A DNA stretch of 64,000 nucleotides from positions 1-64,000 of the forward strand of contig CAJJZP010000011.1 of NCBI GenBank assembly GCA_905197665.1, in the 5' to 3' direction. Below are positions 54,423-61,903 of the stretch, piece after piece (the stretch's first letter is position 1; each line of letters starts with the position of its first letter). The stretch comes from an uncultured Collinsella sp. (lineage in GTDB: Bacteria; Actinomycetota; Coriobacteriia; Coriobacteriales; Coriobacteriaceae). The translations under genes were made by a program, and so were the position numbers. The notes beneath the pieces are model-generated. The model was not told the origin of the DNA. It ran no database searches and saw only the letters and a program-made list of their open reading frames with translations.

Positions 54423-56255
54423 ATGGCACGACTGCATGTAATGGAGCGCAGCCACGCCCAGGCCGTTATGGACGACCTGCATGATGCGCTTGGACGTCGT
54501 CTGGCGGTGAGCTCGCTTGCCCCGTGCCCCGTCGAGTTTACGGCGGCGCTCGTCAACCTGTGCTCCACCCAGAGCTGCGGCAAGTGCACGCCCTGTCGTG
54601 TGGGTCTGAGCGCGCTGAGCGACCTGCTCGCCGACGTGCTTGAGGGCCGAGCCGATGAGTCCACGCTCAATCTGATCGAGCGTACGGCCCGCACCATCTA
54701 CCTTTCGAGCGATTGCGCCATCGGCTACGAGGCTGGTGCCATGGCGCTCACCGCCATTCGCGGCTTCCGCGACGATTTTGAACACCACATTCGCGAGCAC
54801 TCCTGCGGCTTTGACCGTGAGGCGCGCGTTCCGTGCGTATCGGGCTGCCCGGCGCACGTCGACATTCCCGGATACATCTCGCTGGTCGAGGCCGGCCGTT
54901 ATGCCGACGCCGTCAAAGTCATCCGCAAAAACAACCCGCTGCCGCTCGTCTGCGGCCTGGTATGCGAGCACCCCTGCGAGATGCACTGCCGTCGCGGCAT
55001 GGTCGACGACCCCATGAACATCCTCGCCCTCAAGCGTTTTGCCGTCGAGCATAGTGACCTCAACGACCACAAGCCGCATGTAGTGGACGACACCGGTAAG
55101 CGCGTCGCCGTGATCGGCGGCGGCCCGGCCGGCCTTTCCTGTGCCTACTACCTGGCCGTGATGGGTCATAAGGTGACCATCTTTGAGCAGCGCCACCACC
55201 TGGGCGGCATGCTGCGCTACGGCATTCCCAGCTACCGTCTGCCGCGCGAGCGCCTGCAGGCCGAGATCGACTGGATCTTGAGCGCCGGCATCGACGTTGA
55301 GCTCGACCACTCTGTGCGCGGCGAGGAGCTCGCCCGTCTGCGTGACGAGTACGATGCCGTCTACCTGGCCATTGGCGCCCACAGCGATAAGAAGCTCGGC
55401 CTTCCGGGCGAGGAAGCGCTCGGCGTGGAGTCGGCCGTCAAGATGCTGCGCGCCATCGGCGACGACGAGCTGCCCGACCTGAGCGGCCAGCGCGTGTGCG
55501 TCATCGGCGGCGGCAACGTGGCCATGGACGTGGCGCGCTCCGCCGTGCGCTGCGGTGCCGAAAAGGTGAGCATCGTCTACCGCCGTCGCATCTGCGACAT
55601 GACGGCCCAGGACGCCGAGATCGCCGGCGCCCAGGCCGAGGGCTGCGAGGTACTGGAGTTGACCGCCCCGCTCGCTATCGAGACGGGCGAGGAAGGTCGC
55701 GTGAGTGGCCTGCGCGTGCAGCCGCAGATTATCGGCGAGCCCCGTCGTGGGCGTCCGGCCCCGCGTGCCGCCGCCACGCCCGAGCGCGTCATTCCCTGCG
55801 AGCGCGTGTTTGTGGCCATTGGCCAGGACATCGATTCCAAGCCGTTTGAGGACATGGGCATCGCCTGCAAGTGGGGTCGCGTCGTCACCGATTCGGATGG
55901 CGCCGTGCCTAACTTCGATGGCCTCTTTAGCGGCGGTGACTGCCAGACCGGCCCCGCCACCGTCATCCGTGCCATCAACGCCGGCCGCGTTGCTTCGGCA
56001 AATATCGACCGCTATCTGGGCTTTGACCACAAGATCAAGCTCGACGTTGAACTGCCGACCGTGCAGTTTAAGGGCAAGCACGAGTGCGGCCGCTGCGAGC
56101 TGGGCGAGCGCGAAGCCGGCGAGCGCATCCACGATTGGAATCTGGTCGAGCAGGGCCTTACCGAGGAGGAGGCACGCCAGGAGGCAAGCCGCTGCCTGCG
56201 TTGCGATCACTTTGGCTTTGGCGCGTTCCGCGGAGGGAGGAACCTGGAATGGTAG
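54423..56255 (+). CDS. NAD(P)H-dependent iron-sulfur flavoprotein, GltD-like hydrogenase partner
   Basis: 610-residue protein. Residues 30-125 resemble the 4Fe-4S end of NuoF, with SCGKCTPCRVG near 57. From 135 on it is a GltD-like reductase: CVSGCPAHVD and CEHPCEMHCRRG provide cysteines, the FAD site is VAVIGGGPAGLSCAYYLA near 228, and the NAD(P) site is VCVIGGGNVAMDVARS near 358. A C-terminal CGRC and CLRC pair may bind one more cluster. It lacks the NAD/FMN core of NuoF. It overlaps the [FeFe]-hydrogenase by 7 bp, so it is its likely electron partner. AGAGGGG precedes the ATG. Confidence 0.88.
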   Translation: MARLHVMERSHAQAVMDDLHDALGRRLAVSSLAPCPVEFTAALVNLCSTQSCGKCTPCRVGLSALSDLLADVLEGRADESTLNLIERTARTIYLSSDCAIGYEAGAMALTAIRGFRDDFEHHIREHSCGFDREARVPCVSGCPAHVDIPGYISLVEAGRYADAVKVIRKNNPLPLVCGLVCEHPCEMHCRRGMVDDPMNILALKRFAVEHSDLNDHKPHVVDDTGKRVAVIGGGPAGLSCAYYLAVMGHKVTIFEQRHHLGGMLRYGIPSYRLPRERLQAEIDWILSAGIDVELDHSVRGEELARLRDEYDAVYLAIGAHSDKKLGLPGEEALGVESAVKMLRAIGDDELPDLSGQRVCVIGGGNVAMDVARSAVRCGAEKVSIVYRRRICDMTAQDAEIAGAQAEGCEVLELTAPLAIETGEEGRVSGLRVQPQIIGEPRRGRPAPRAAATPERVIPCERVFVAIGQDIDSKPFEDMGIACKWGRVVTDSDGAVPNFDGLFSGGDCQTGPATVIRAINAGRVASANIDRYLGFDHKIKLDVELPTVQFKGKHECGRCELGEREAGERIHDWNLVEQGLTEEEARQEASRCLRCDHFGFGAFRGGRNLEW

Positions 56256-58060
56256 AGCCCAACAAAACCACCGTCAGTGACAACACCGAAAACGGAGCGC
56301 ACAATATGGCCAAGCTCACTATCGATAATTGCGAGGTCGTGGTGTCCGAGCGCACCACGATCCTGGATGCAGCCAAGTCCGTCGGCATCCAGATTCCCAC
56401 CCTATGCTATCTGCGCGATCTGAACGAGATCGGCGGCTGCCGCGTGTGCGTGGTCGAGGTTGAGGGCTGCGATCAGCTGGTTGCCGCCTGCAACAACTAC
56501 GTGCTCGACGGCATGGTGGTCCACACCAACAGTCCCAAGGCCCGCGAGGCCCGTCGCACCAACGTGCAGCTGCTGCTGTCCCAGCACGATTCGCAGTGCA
56601 CGAGCTGCGTGCGCAGCGGCAACTGCAACCTGCAGACCATCGCCAACGACCTGGGCATTTTCTATCTGCCGTATCAAAGGCATTTGGCGGGCGAGGGCTG
56701 GGATTTCGATTTTCCCATCATCCGCGAAAACGACAAGTGCATTAAATGCATGCGCTGCATCAAGGTGTGCGAGAGCGTGCAGGGCCTGGGGATTTGGGAC
56801 CTGACCAACCGCGCCACGCATACCGCCGTGGGTACCCGCGGGCGCGCACCGATCGGCAAGACCGATTGCGTCGCGTGCGGCCAGTGCATCACGCATTGCC
56901 CGACGGGCGCCCTGCGCGAGCGCGACGATACCGAGACCGTGTTTGACGCGCTCGCCGATCCCGACAAGATCGTGCTGGTACAGATAGCGCCGGCCGTGCG
57001 CACCGCCTGGGGCGAGGAGCTCGGCATTCCGCGCGAGGAGGCAACCGTTGAGCGTCTGGCTTGCGCGCTGCGTCGCGTGGGCTTTGAGTATGTGTTCGAT
57101 ACCGATTTTTCGGCCGACCTCACCATTATGGAGGAGGGCTCCGAGTTGCTCGAGCGCCTGGGTAAGGCCGCCAAGGGCGAGGGCGACAGCCGCGGCTGGC
57201 CCATGTTTACGAGCTGCTGCCCGGGCTGGGTGCGCTTTGTGAAGGCGCGCTATCCGGAGTTTGTCGACAACCTGTCCACGTCCAAGTCACCGCAGCAGAT
57301 GTTCGGCGCCATCGCCAAGACCTACTACGCCAAGGTGCTGGGCGTGGAACCCGAGCGCCTGTTCGTGGTGTCCGTGATGCCGTGCACGGCCAAGAAGGCC
57401 GAGTGCGCGCTGCCGAGCATGGTGGGCGAGGACGGTGCGCCCGATGTGGACGTTGCGCTGACGGTGCGCGAGATGGTGCGCATGATCCGCGCGAGCCACG
57501 TGAGCGTGGACACGCTGGTCGAGGAGCCGCTCGATACGCCGCTGGGCTTTGGCACAGGCGCGGGTGTGATCTTTGGCGCCACGGGTGGCGTGATGGAGGC
57601 CGCCGTGCGCTCGGCCTATTACCTGGTGACGGGCAAGAACCCCGACGCCGACTTCTTTACCGACGTGCGCGGCCTGGACGGCTGGAAGGAAGCCGTGGCC
57701 GATATCGATGGCACCAAGGTGCGCGTCGCCGTGGCGCACGGGCTGGGCAACGCCGCCCGCCTGCTCGACGCGATTCGCGATGGTCGTGTGAGCTATGACT
57801 TCGTTGAGGTTATGGCGTGTCCGGGCGGCTGCGTCGGTGGCGGTGGTCAGCCCATCCATGACGGCTGTGAGCTGGCGGCAGAGCGCGGCCAGGTGCTCTG
57901 GGGCCTCGATGCGGCGGCAGACATTCGCTTCTCGCACGAGAACCCCGATGTTCAGGCATGCTATCGCGAGTTTTTGGGCGCGCCGCTCTCGCCGCTGGCT
58001 GAGGAGCTGCTGCATACCGATCATCACGCCTGGTCGATGCCCAACGAAGGGAAGTGCTAG
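56249..58060 (+). CDS. [FeFe]-hydrogenase catalytic subunit
   Basis: Produces or consumes H2 using the H-cluster. The 603-residue protein has an N-terminal 2Fe-2S ferredoxin domain (about 20-100; CRVCVVEVEGC), a His-Cys cluster region (HDSQCTSCVRSGNC), and two 4Fe-4S sites (CIKCMRCIKVC and CVACGQCITHCPTG). The catalytic domain has TSCCPGW near 318, MPCTAKKAE near 378 and MACPGGCVGGGGQP near 525, all three H-cluster motifs complete. GGAGGGAGG lies 8 nt before ATG 56249; an internal ATG at 56306 with ACGGAG is an alternative. Maturation genes hydEFG are not in the window. Confidence 0.95.
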   Translation: MVEPNKTTVSDNTENGAHNMAKLTIDNCEVVVSERTTILDAAKSVGIQIPTLCYLRDLNEIGGCRVCVVEVEGCDQLVAACNNYVLDGMVVHTNSPKAREARRTNVQLLLSQHDSQCTSCVRSGNCNLQTIANDLGIFYLPYQRHLAGEGWDFDFPIIRENDKCIKCMRCIKVCESVQGLGIWDLTNRATHTAVGTRGRAPIGKTDCVACGQCITHCPTGALRERDDTETVFDALADPDKIVLVQIAPAVRTAWGEELGIPREEATVERLACALRRVGFEYVFDTDFSADLTIMEEGSELLERLGKAAKGEGDSRGWPMFTSCCPGWVRFVKARYPEFVDNLSTSKSPQQMFGAIAKTYYAKVLGVEPERLFVVSVMPCTAKKAECALPSMVGEDGAPDVDVALTVREMVRMIRASHVSVDTLVEEPLDTPLGFGTGAGVIFGATGGVMEAAVRSAYYLVTGKNPDADFFTDVRGLDGWKEAVADIDGTKVRVAVAHGLGNAARLLDAIRDGRVSYDFVEVMACPGGCVGGGGQPIHDGCELAAERGQVLWGLDAAADIRFSHENPDVQACYREFLGAPLSPLAEELLHTDHHAWSMPNEGKC

Positions 58061-58062
58061 CG

Positions 58063-59121
58063 ATGCGTGCGTTTAATGTTGAGATGACGCGCCGAGGGTT
58101 TGCCTCGGCGCTTGCCGCGGGCGCGCTGTCGCTTGCGCTCGCGGGCTGTGGCGGCGGGGCTGCGGGGGCGGGGTCTTCTGCGGGTTCGGCTGCTGGGTCT
58201 TCGGCGAGTGGCGCTGCCGCTGAGTCGGTCGAGGTGCGCGTTGCCTCGCTCAAGGGACCGACGTCGATCGGTCTGGTGCAGTTTATGGACCAGGCTGCCG
58301 ATGGCGAGACGGACAATGAGTTCGACTTTGCGATCAGCGCCGCGGCCGACGAGATTGTGCCCAAGGTCATTCAGGGCGATATCGACATTGCCCTGGTGCC
58401 GGCCAACGTGGCGAGCGTGCTCTACAACAAGACCGAGGGCGCGGTGCAGGTCATCGACATCAACACGCTGGGCGTGCTGAACGTGGTGACGGGTAACGCG
58501 GACGTTACTTCGTTTGGTGATCTGGCGGGTCGTACCGTCTACATGACGGGCAAAGGCACCACGCCGGAGTACGTCATGAACTACCTGCTGGAGCGCGCGG
58601 GCCTGACCAGACAGGTGACGCTCGAGTTTAAGAGCGAGCCCACCGAGGTGCTGTCGGCCCTGCTTGCCGACCCGTCCGCCGTGGGCGTGCTGCCGGAGCC
58701 GTTCAAGACAGCTGCCATCGCAAAGAGCGAAGGCAAGCTGTCGGCTCCGGTAAGCCTGACCGATGCGTGGGATAAGCTGGCGGGTGACACGGGTTCGCGC
58801 TTACTGACGGGTGTGACCGTGGTGCGCCGCGCGTTTGCCGAGGAACATCCCGAGGCCGTGGCGGAGTTCTTGAGCTGCCATGCGGCGAGCGTTAAGGCTG
58901 TCAATGCGGCGCCGGCAGACTGGGCACAGGCCGTGGTCGATGCCGGCATCGTGGATAACGCCAAGATCGCCGAGAAGGCGATTCCCGGGTGCATGCTTGT
59001 CTGCCAGACGGGGAAGGACATGAAGGCGGCGCTCGGTGGGTACCTGCAGGTGCTGGCCGATGCGGACGCGAGCGCCGTGGGTGGTAAACTTCCGGCTGAC
59101 GATTTCTACTACTTGGAGTAG
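58063..59121 (+). CDS. ABC transporter substrate-binding lipoprotein (SsuA/NMT1-like)
   Basis: 352-residue extracellular binding protein. The N-terminus TRRGFASALAAG with the lipobox LALAGC (Cys near 28) is a lipoprotein signal, with twin arginines suggesting Tat export. An Ala/Ser/Gly linker follows. The body has two alpha/beta lobes of the type in SsuA and thiamine-precursor binding proteins (LKGPTSIGLVQFMD, GDIDIALVPANVA, GTTPEYVMNYLLERAGL). The start is 2 bp after the hydrogenase stop, so it is co-transcribed. Ligand unknown; a cofactor or metal needed for the hydrogenase is one possibility. Confidence 0.88.
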   Translation: MRAFNVEMTRRGFASALAAGALSLALAGCGGGAAGAGSSAGSAAGSSASGAAAESVEVRVASLKGPTSIGLVQFMDQAADGETDNEFDFAISAAADEIVPKVIQGDIDIALVPANVASVLYNKTEGAVQVIDINTLGVLNVVTGNADVTSFGDLAGRTVYMTGKGTTPEYVMNYLLERAGLTRQVTLEFKSEPTEVLSALLADPSAVGVLPEPFKTAAIAKSEGKLSAPVSLTDAWDKLAGDTGSRLLTGVTVVRRAFAEEHPEAVAEFLSCHAASVKAVNAAPADWAQAVVDAGIVDNAKIAEKAIPGCMLVCQTGKDMKAALGGYLQVLADADASAVGGKLPADDFYYLE

Positions 59122-59124
59122 CCC

Positions 59125-60504
59125 GTGCGTGCGTTTGCTCGACAAATGACAGAGCGTATGAAGGCGGTGGCGGCAGCAGGTGCCGTCGCCGCCTTTTGGC
59201 TTGCCGCGTGGATGCTGGTGGCGGCGCTGGTGGCGCAGCCGTTGATTTTGCCGGGGCCGGGCGCCGTCGTGGTGGCGTTGCTGCGACTGGTATGCGATGC
59301 CAGCACATGGGCGATTCTGGCAGGCTCGGGTGCGCGTATCTTGGGCGGGCTGGCGCTTGCCGCGGTGTGCGGCGGCGTACTGGCGGGAGTTTCGGTGCGA
59401 TCGCTGACGTTTGCCCGCTTGGTGGCGCCGGCGCTTTCGTTTGTTAAGGCGACACCGGTTGCCTGCGTGGTGGTCCTGCTGCTCATTTGGTTGGGGTCGG
59501 CGCGCGTGAGCATTGCAGCGGTCTTTTTGATGGCTCTGCCGGGCGTGTATTTTTCGTTGGTCGAGGGCTTGATGCAAGCGGATAAACCGCTGGAGCAGAT
59601 GTTTCGTCTGCATGGCGTGCGGGGCTGGCGACTGTTTTGTGCCCACACCTGGCGCGAAGTCCTGCCGTTTGTGCTTTCGTGTGCCCGCGCCGTGATTGGC
59701 ATGAGCTGGAAGGCCGGTGTGGCGGCGGAGCTGATCGGCATGGCGACGGGCACCGTGGGCGAGCGCATCTATCAGGCGAAGCTTTTGATTGAGACTGCCG
59801 ATTTGCTGGCCTGGACCGTGCTGGTTGTTATGGCTTCGTGGGCATGCGAGCGCGTGCTGGTGTGGCTGCTGCGGGCTTCGGGGCCAGCGGCGTGGCGTGC
59901 GGCGGTGCTGTCGCATGGACGCGGCTTGCACGGGCGTGCGGGCGGTTCTGCTGGCGGCGGGGTTGCGGCGGAGCTTGCGCTTGCTGTGGGCGATTGTGCG
60001 CCCTGGGCGCCGGCGCTCGACGGTCTGGTGCTCAACGTGCCCGCGGGCGGGCGTATCTGTGTGATGGGTGCTTCGGGCATGGGCAAGTCGACGTTGCTTT
60101 CGTTGGCAGCGGGGGAGTGCGCGCCGTGCTCGATGGTGTTTCAGGACGCGCGCTTGGTCGAGTCCGCCTCGGCGCTGGATAACGTGCTGGTGTGCGCCGA
60201 TGCGCGTGCGGATGCTTCGAGCGCCGCGGCATTGCTGCGCCTGCTGGTGCCGGGAATCGATGTGAATGCGTGCATGGCCGAGCTTTCGGGCGGGCAGCGC
60301 CGCCGTGTCGAGATTGCCCGCGCCCTGCTGTGCCCGGGCGGCGCGGTGATTCTTGACGAGCCCTTTACCGGTTTAGATACCGCTGCGCGCGACGCATGCG
60401 CCGAAGCTGTGCTCGACCTGCTCGACGGCCGCATGCTCCTGCTTGCCACGCACGATGCCGCCGACGCTCAGGCCTTCGATATCTCGGACATCATCACGCT
60501 CTAA
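59125..60504 (+). CDS. Fused ABC importer: permease and ATPase in one protein
   Basis: 459 residues. Residues 1-255 are a SsuC/TauC-type permease with about six helices and an EAA-like loop (MFRLHGVRGWRLFCAHTW). Residues 275-459 are a compact ATPase: Walker A MGASGMGKSTLL near 312, Q-loop VFQDARL, signature LSGGQRRRVEIARALL near 390, Walker B GGAVILDEPFTGLD and switch ATHD. In related importers the two are separate proteins. The ATPase half is about 60 residues shorter than normal. GTG 59125 follows GGAG and lies 3 bp after the binding-protein stop. Confidence 0.88.
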   Translation: MRAFARQMTERMKAVAAAGAVAAFWLAAWMLVAALVAQPLILPGPGAVVVALLRLVCDASTWAILAGSGARILGGLALAAVCGGVLAGVSVRSLTFARLVAPALSFVKATPVACVVVLLLIWLGSARVSIAAVFLMALPGVYFSLVEGLMQADKPLEQMFRLHGVRGWRLFCAHTWREVLPFVLSCARAVIGMSWKAGVAAELIGMATGTVGERIYQAKLLIETADLLAWTVLVVMASWACERVLVWLLRASGPAAWRAAVLSHGRGLHGRAGGSAGGGVAAELALAVGDCAPWAPALDGLVLNVPAGGRICVMGASGMGKSTLLSLAAGECAPCSMVFQDARLVESASALDNVLVCADARADASSAAALLRLLVPGIDVNACMAELSGGQRRRVEIARALLCPGGAVILDEPFTGLDTAARDACAEAVLDLLDGRMLLLATHDAADAQAFDISDIITL

Positions 60505-60559
60505 ATACTAATTCAGCAACAAAATGATTCGTTTTCCTCCGTCCCCATGGGGTCTGGTG

Positions 60560-60606
60560 TGGTATTCTATCTGCGGGGTAATACCTAGGGATACCAAGTA
60601 ATACCA
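60560..60606 (+). promoter_or_regulatory. Iterated GGTAT/ATACC half-sites upstream of the antitoxin gene
   Basis: TGGTATT (60560-60566), AATACC (60580-60585), ATACC (60591-60595) and AATACCA (60600-60606) occur within 47 bp. RelB-type antitoxins repress their own operons through such repeated half-sites. A TATTCT overlapping the first could be the -10. Downstream, GATGCGGGCC (60628-60637) and GGCCCGCATC (60675-60684) form a perfect 10-bp stem in the leader. Confidence 0.5.
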
Positions 60607-60719
60607 AAGCCGCAGAAACAAACTCCAGATGCGGGCCAATCGGGTTGCCTTCACAGCCCGTCGCCCAGCCGCGTGGCCCGCATCTATCCGCACTACCGTC
60701 GTTTCAAAAAGGAAGCGCC

Positions 60720-60941
60720 ATGGCAGAACACATGACCCCCGTAGTCGCGAAGGTCTTGCCCGAGGAAAAGGCAGCCTTCGCGGCGGCAACCCAGCTCGTG
60801 GGCACCACGCCGTCCAACGCCATCCGCATGTTTATCGCTGCGTTCAATCGCTGCGGCACCTTCCCGTTCGACATCTCGCCCAGCGGGGCTTTTGGCAAAG
60901 ACTGTCCCCAACGGCTAGTCGTTAAAGAACGTCCCCAATGA
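60720..60941 (+). CDS. RelB/DinJ-family antitoxin, orphan
   Basis: 73-residue protein with the ribbon-helix-helix pattern of RelB/DinJ antitoxins: VVAKVLPEEKAAFAAATQLVG, then TTPSNAIRMFIAAFNRCGTFPFDI. AAGGAAG precedes the ATG. No toxin follows; the next gene is a protease 50 bp away. The last 16 residues (from GKDCPQ) and the stop codon are encoded by palindromic repeat DNA (60900-60962), so the normal C-terminal, toxin-binding end seems to have been replaced. Confidence 0.75.
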   Translation: MAEHMTPVVAKVLPEEKAAFAAATQLVGTTPSNAIRMFIAAFNRCGTFPFDISPSGAFGKDCPQRLVVKERPQ

Positions 60942-60962
60942 CTAGTCGTTGGGGACGTTCTT
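60925..60962. repeat. 38-bp near-perfect palindrome, GAACGTCCC family
   Basis: AAGAACGTCCCCAA and TTGGGGACGTTCTT are complementary, with GACTAGTC at the centre and one mismatch pair. A partial copy (GTCCCCAACGGCTAGTCGTT) precedes it at 60904-60923. The outer arms equal those of the palindrome at 37980-38023. Confidence 0.85.
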
Positions 60963-60991
60963 ACATGACTGCCCGTCGGGAGGAGGTTGGC

Positions 60992-61903
60992 ATGCTCAAT
61001 GCGATGATTTGGGCGCTTGCCTGTTTTGGCGTCGTCGCTGCCGATATTGCCCTGAGCGTCGTTTTGTTCTCCGCCCTTGGCGTCGCATCGGTGTTCATGG
61101 GCTTTTCGATTGACGGCCTCGATATTCAATTGCTTCAGGCCGTCGCGCAGACGGCATCGTTTTTAATGGCGCTGCTGTGGTGGCGTTATCTGTGGCCGCG
61201 TTCGTTTATGGCGCGCTGGCAGGGCGAGCGTCCGCTTGGCGGGGGAGCGCGTGGGGCGTGGAAGCGCATCGCCTGCGTTATCGTGATCGGCCTTGCCCTG
61301 CAGGTGGTCGTTGGCTACGTGACCGACGCCGTGCTGTCGCTGTTGCCCGAGGCTGCGGCCGACTACAGCGAGCTTGTCGAGGAAACAGGCATGGGCGACA
61401 CCAGCTATCTCGCCGTCCTGACTACGGTGCTCGGCGCCCCATTTTGTGAAGAGCTGCTGGTACGCGGCATTATTTTTGAGTTTTCGCTCCGAGCGTTTAA
61501 TCCGCAGTGCCGCCCACTTTGGAAGCGCCGGCGTCGTGCGGGTGCGCAGGACGGCGCCATGGTGCCCTGGGCGGCCCCGAGCACGTGGGGTATCACCGCG
61601 GCGATTGTGCTGCAGGCGGCAATCTTCGGTTTTATGCACATGAATTGGGTGCAAGGTTGCTACGCGGGTGCCGCCGGCCTCATCTTTGGTTGGGTGCTCG
61701 TGACGACCGGAAAGCTCCGCTACACGATCCTGCTACACTTCGCCTTTAATGCCGGGTCGTATCTCATGACGTTGCTCTGGTTTGTGAACACGCCGTTCGA
61801 CGTGGCAATTACGGTCGCTATCGCCGGCGTCATCCTCGTTGGGGCAATGCGGTCGCTGCGCTGCGCGTGTGGGATGGACGCAGCGAGCGCACCGCTGCCC
61901 TAG
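60992..61903 (+). CDS. CPBP-family intramembrane metalloprotease
   Basis: Membrane protease-like protein of 303 residues with about seven to eight hydrophobic segments. The three CPBP (Abi/CAAX) motifs are present: FCEELLVRG near 152, FGFMHMN near 213 and HFAFNAGS near 250, giving Glu-Glu and His residues for a zinc site. Roles in this family include processing of prenylated or bacteriocin-related peptides; the substrate is unknown. GGGAGGAGG precedes ATG 60992. Its TAG shares the palindrome CTAG (61900-61903) with the stop of the convergent gene. Confidence 0.88.
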   Translation: MLNAMIWALACFGVVAADIALSVVLFSALGVASVFMGFSIDGLDIQLLQAVAQTASFLMALLWWRYLWPRSFMARWQGERPLGGGARGAWKRIACVIVIGLALQVVVGYVTDAVLSLLPEAAADYSELVEETGMGDTSYLAVLTTVLGAPFCEELLVRGIIFEFSLRAFNPQCRPLWKRRRRAGAQDGAMVPWAAPSTWGITAAIVLQAAIFGFMHMNWVQGCYAGAAGLIFGWVLVTTGKLRYTILLHFAFNAGSYLMTLLWFVNTPFDVAITVAIAGVILVGAMRSLRCACGMDAASAPLP

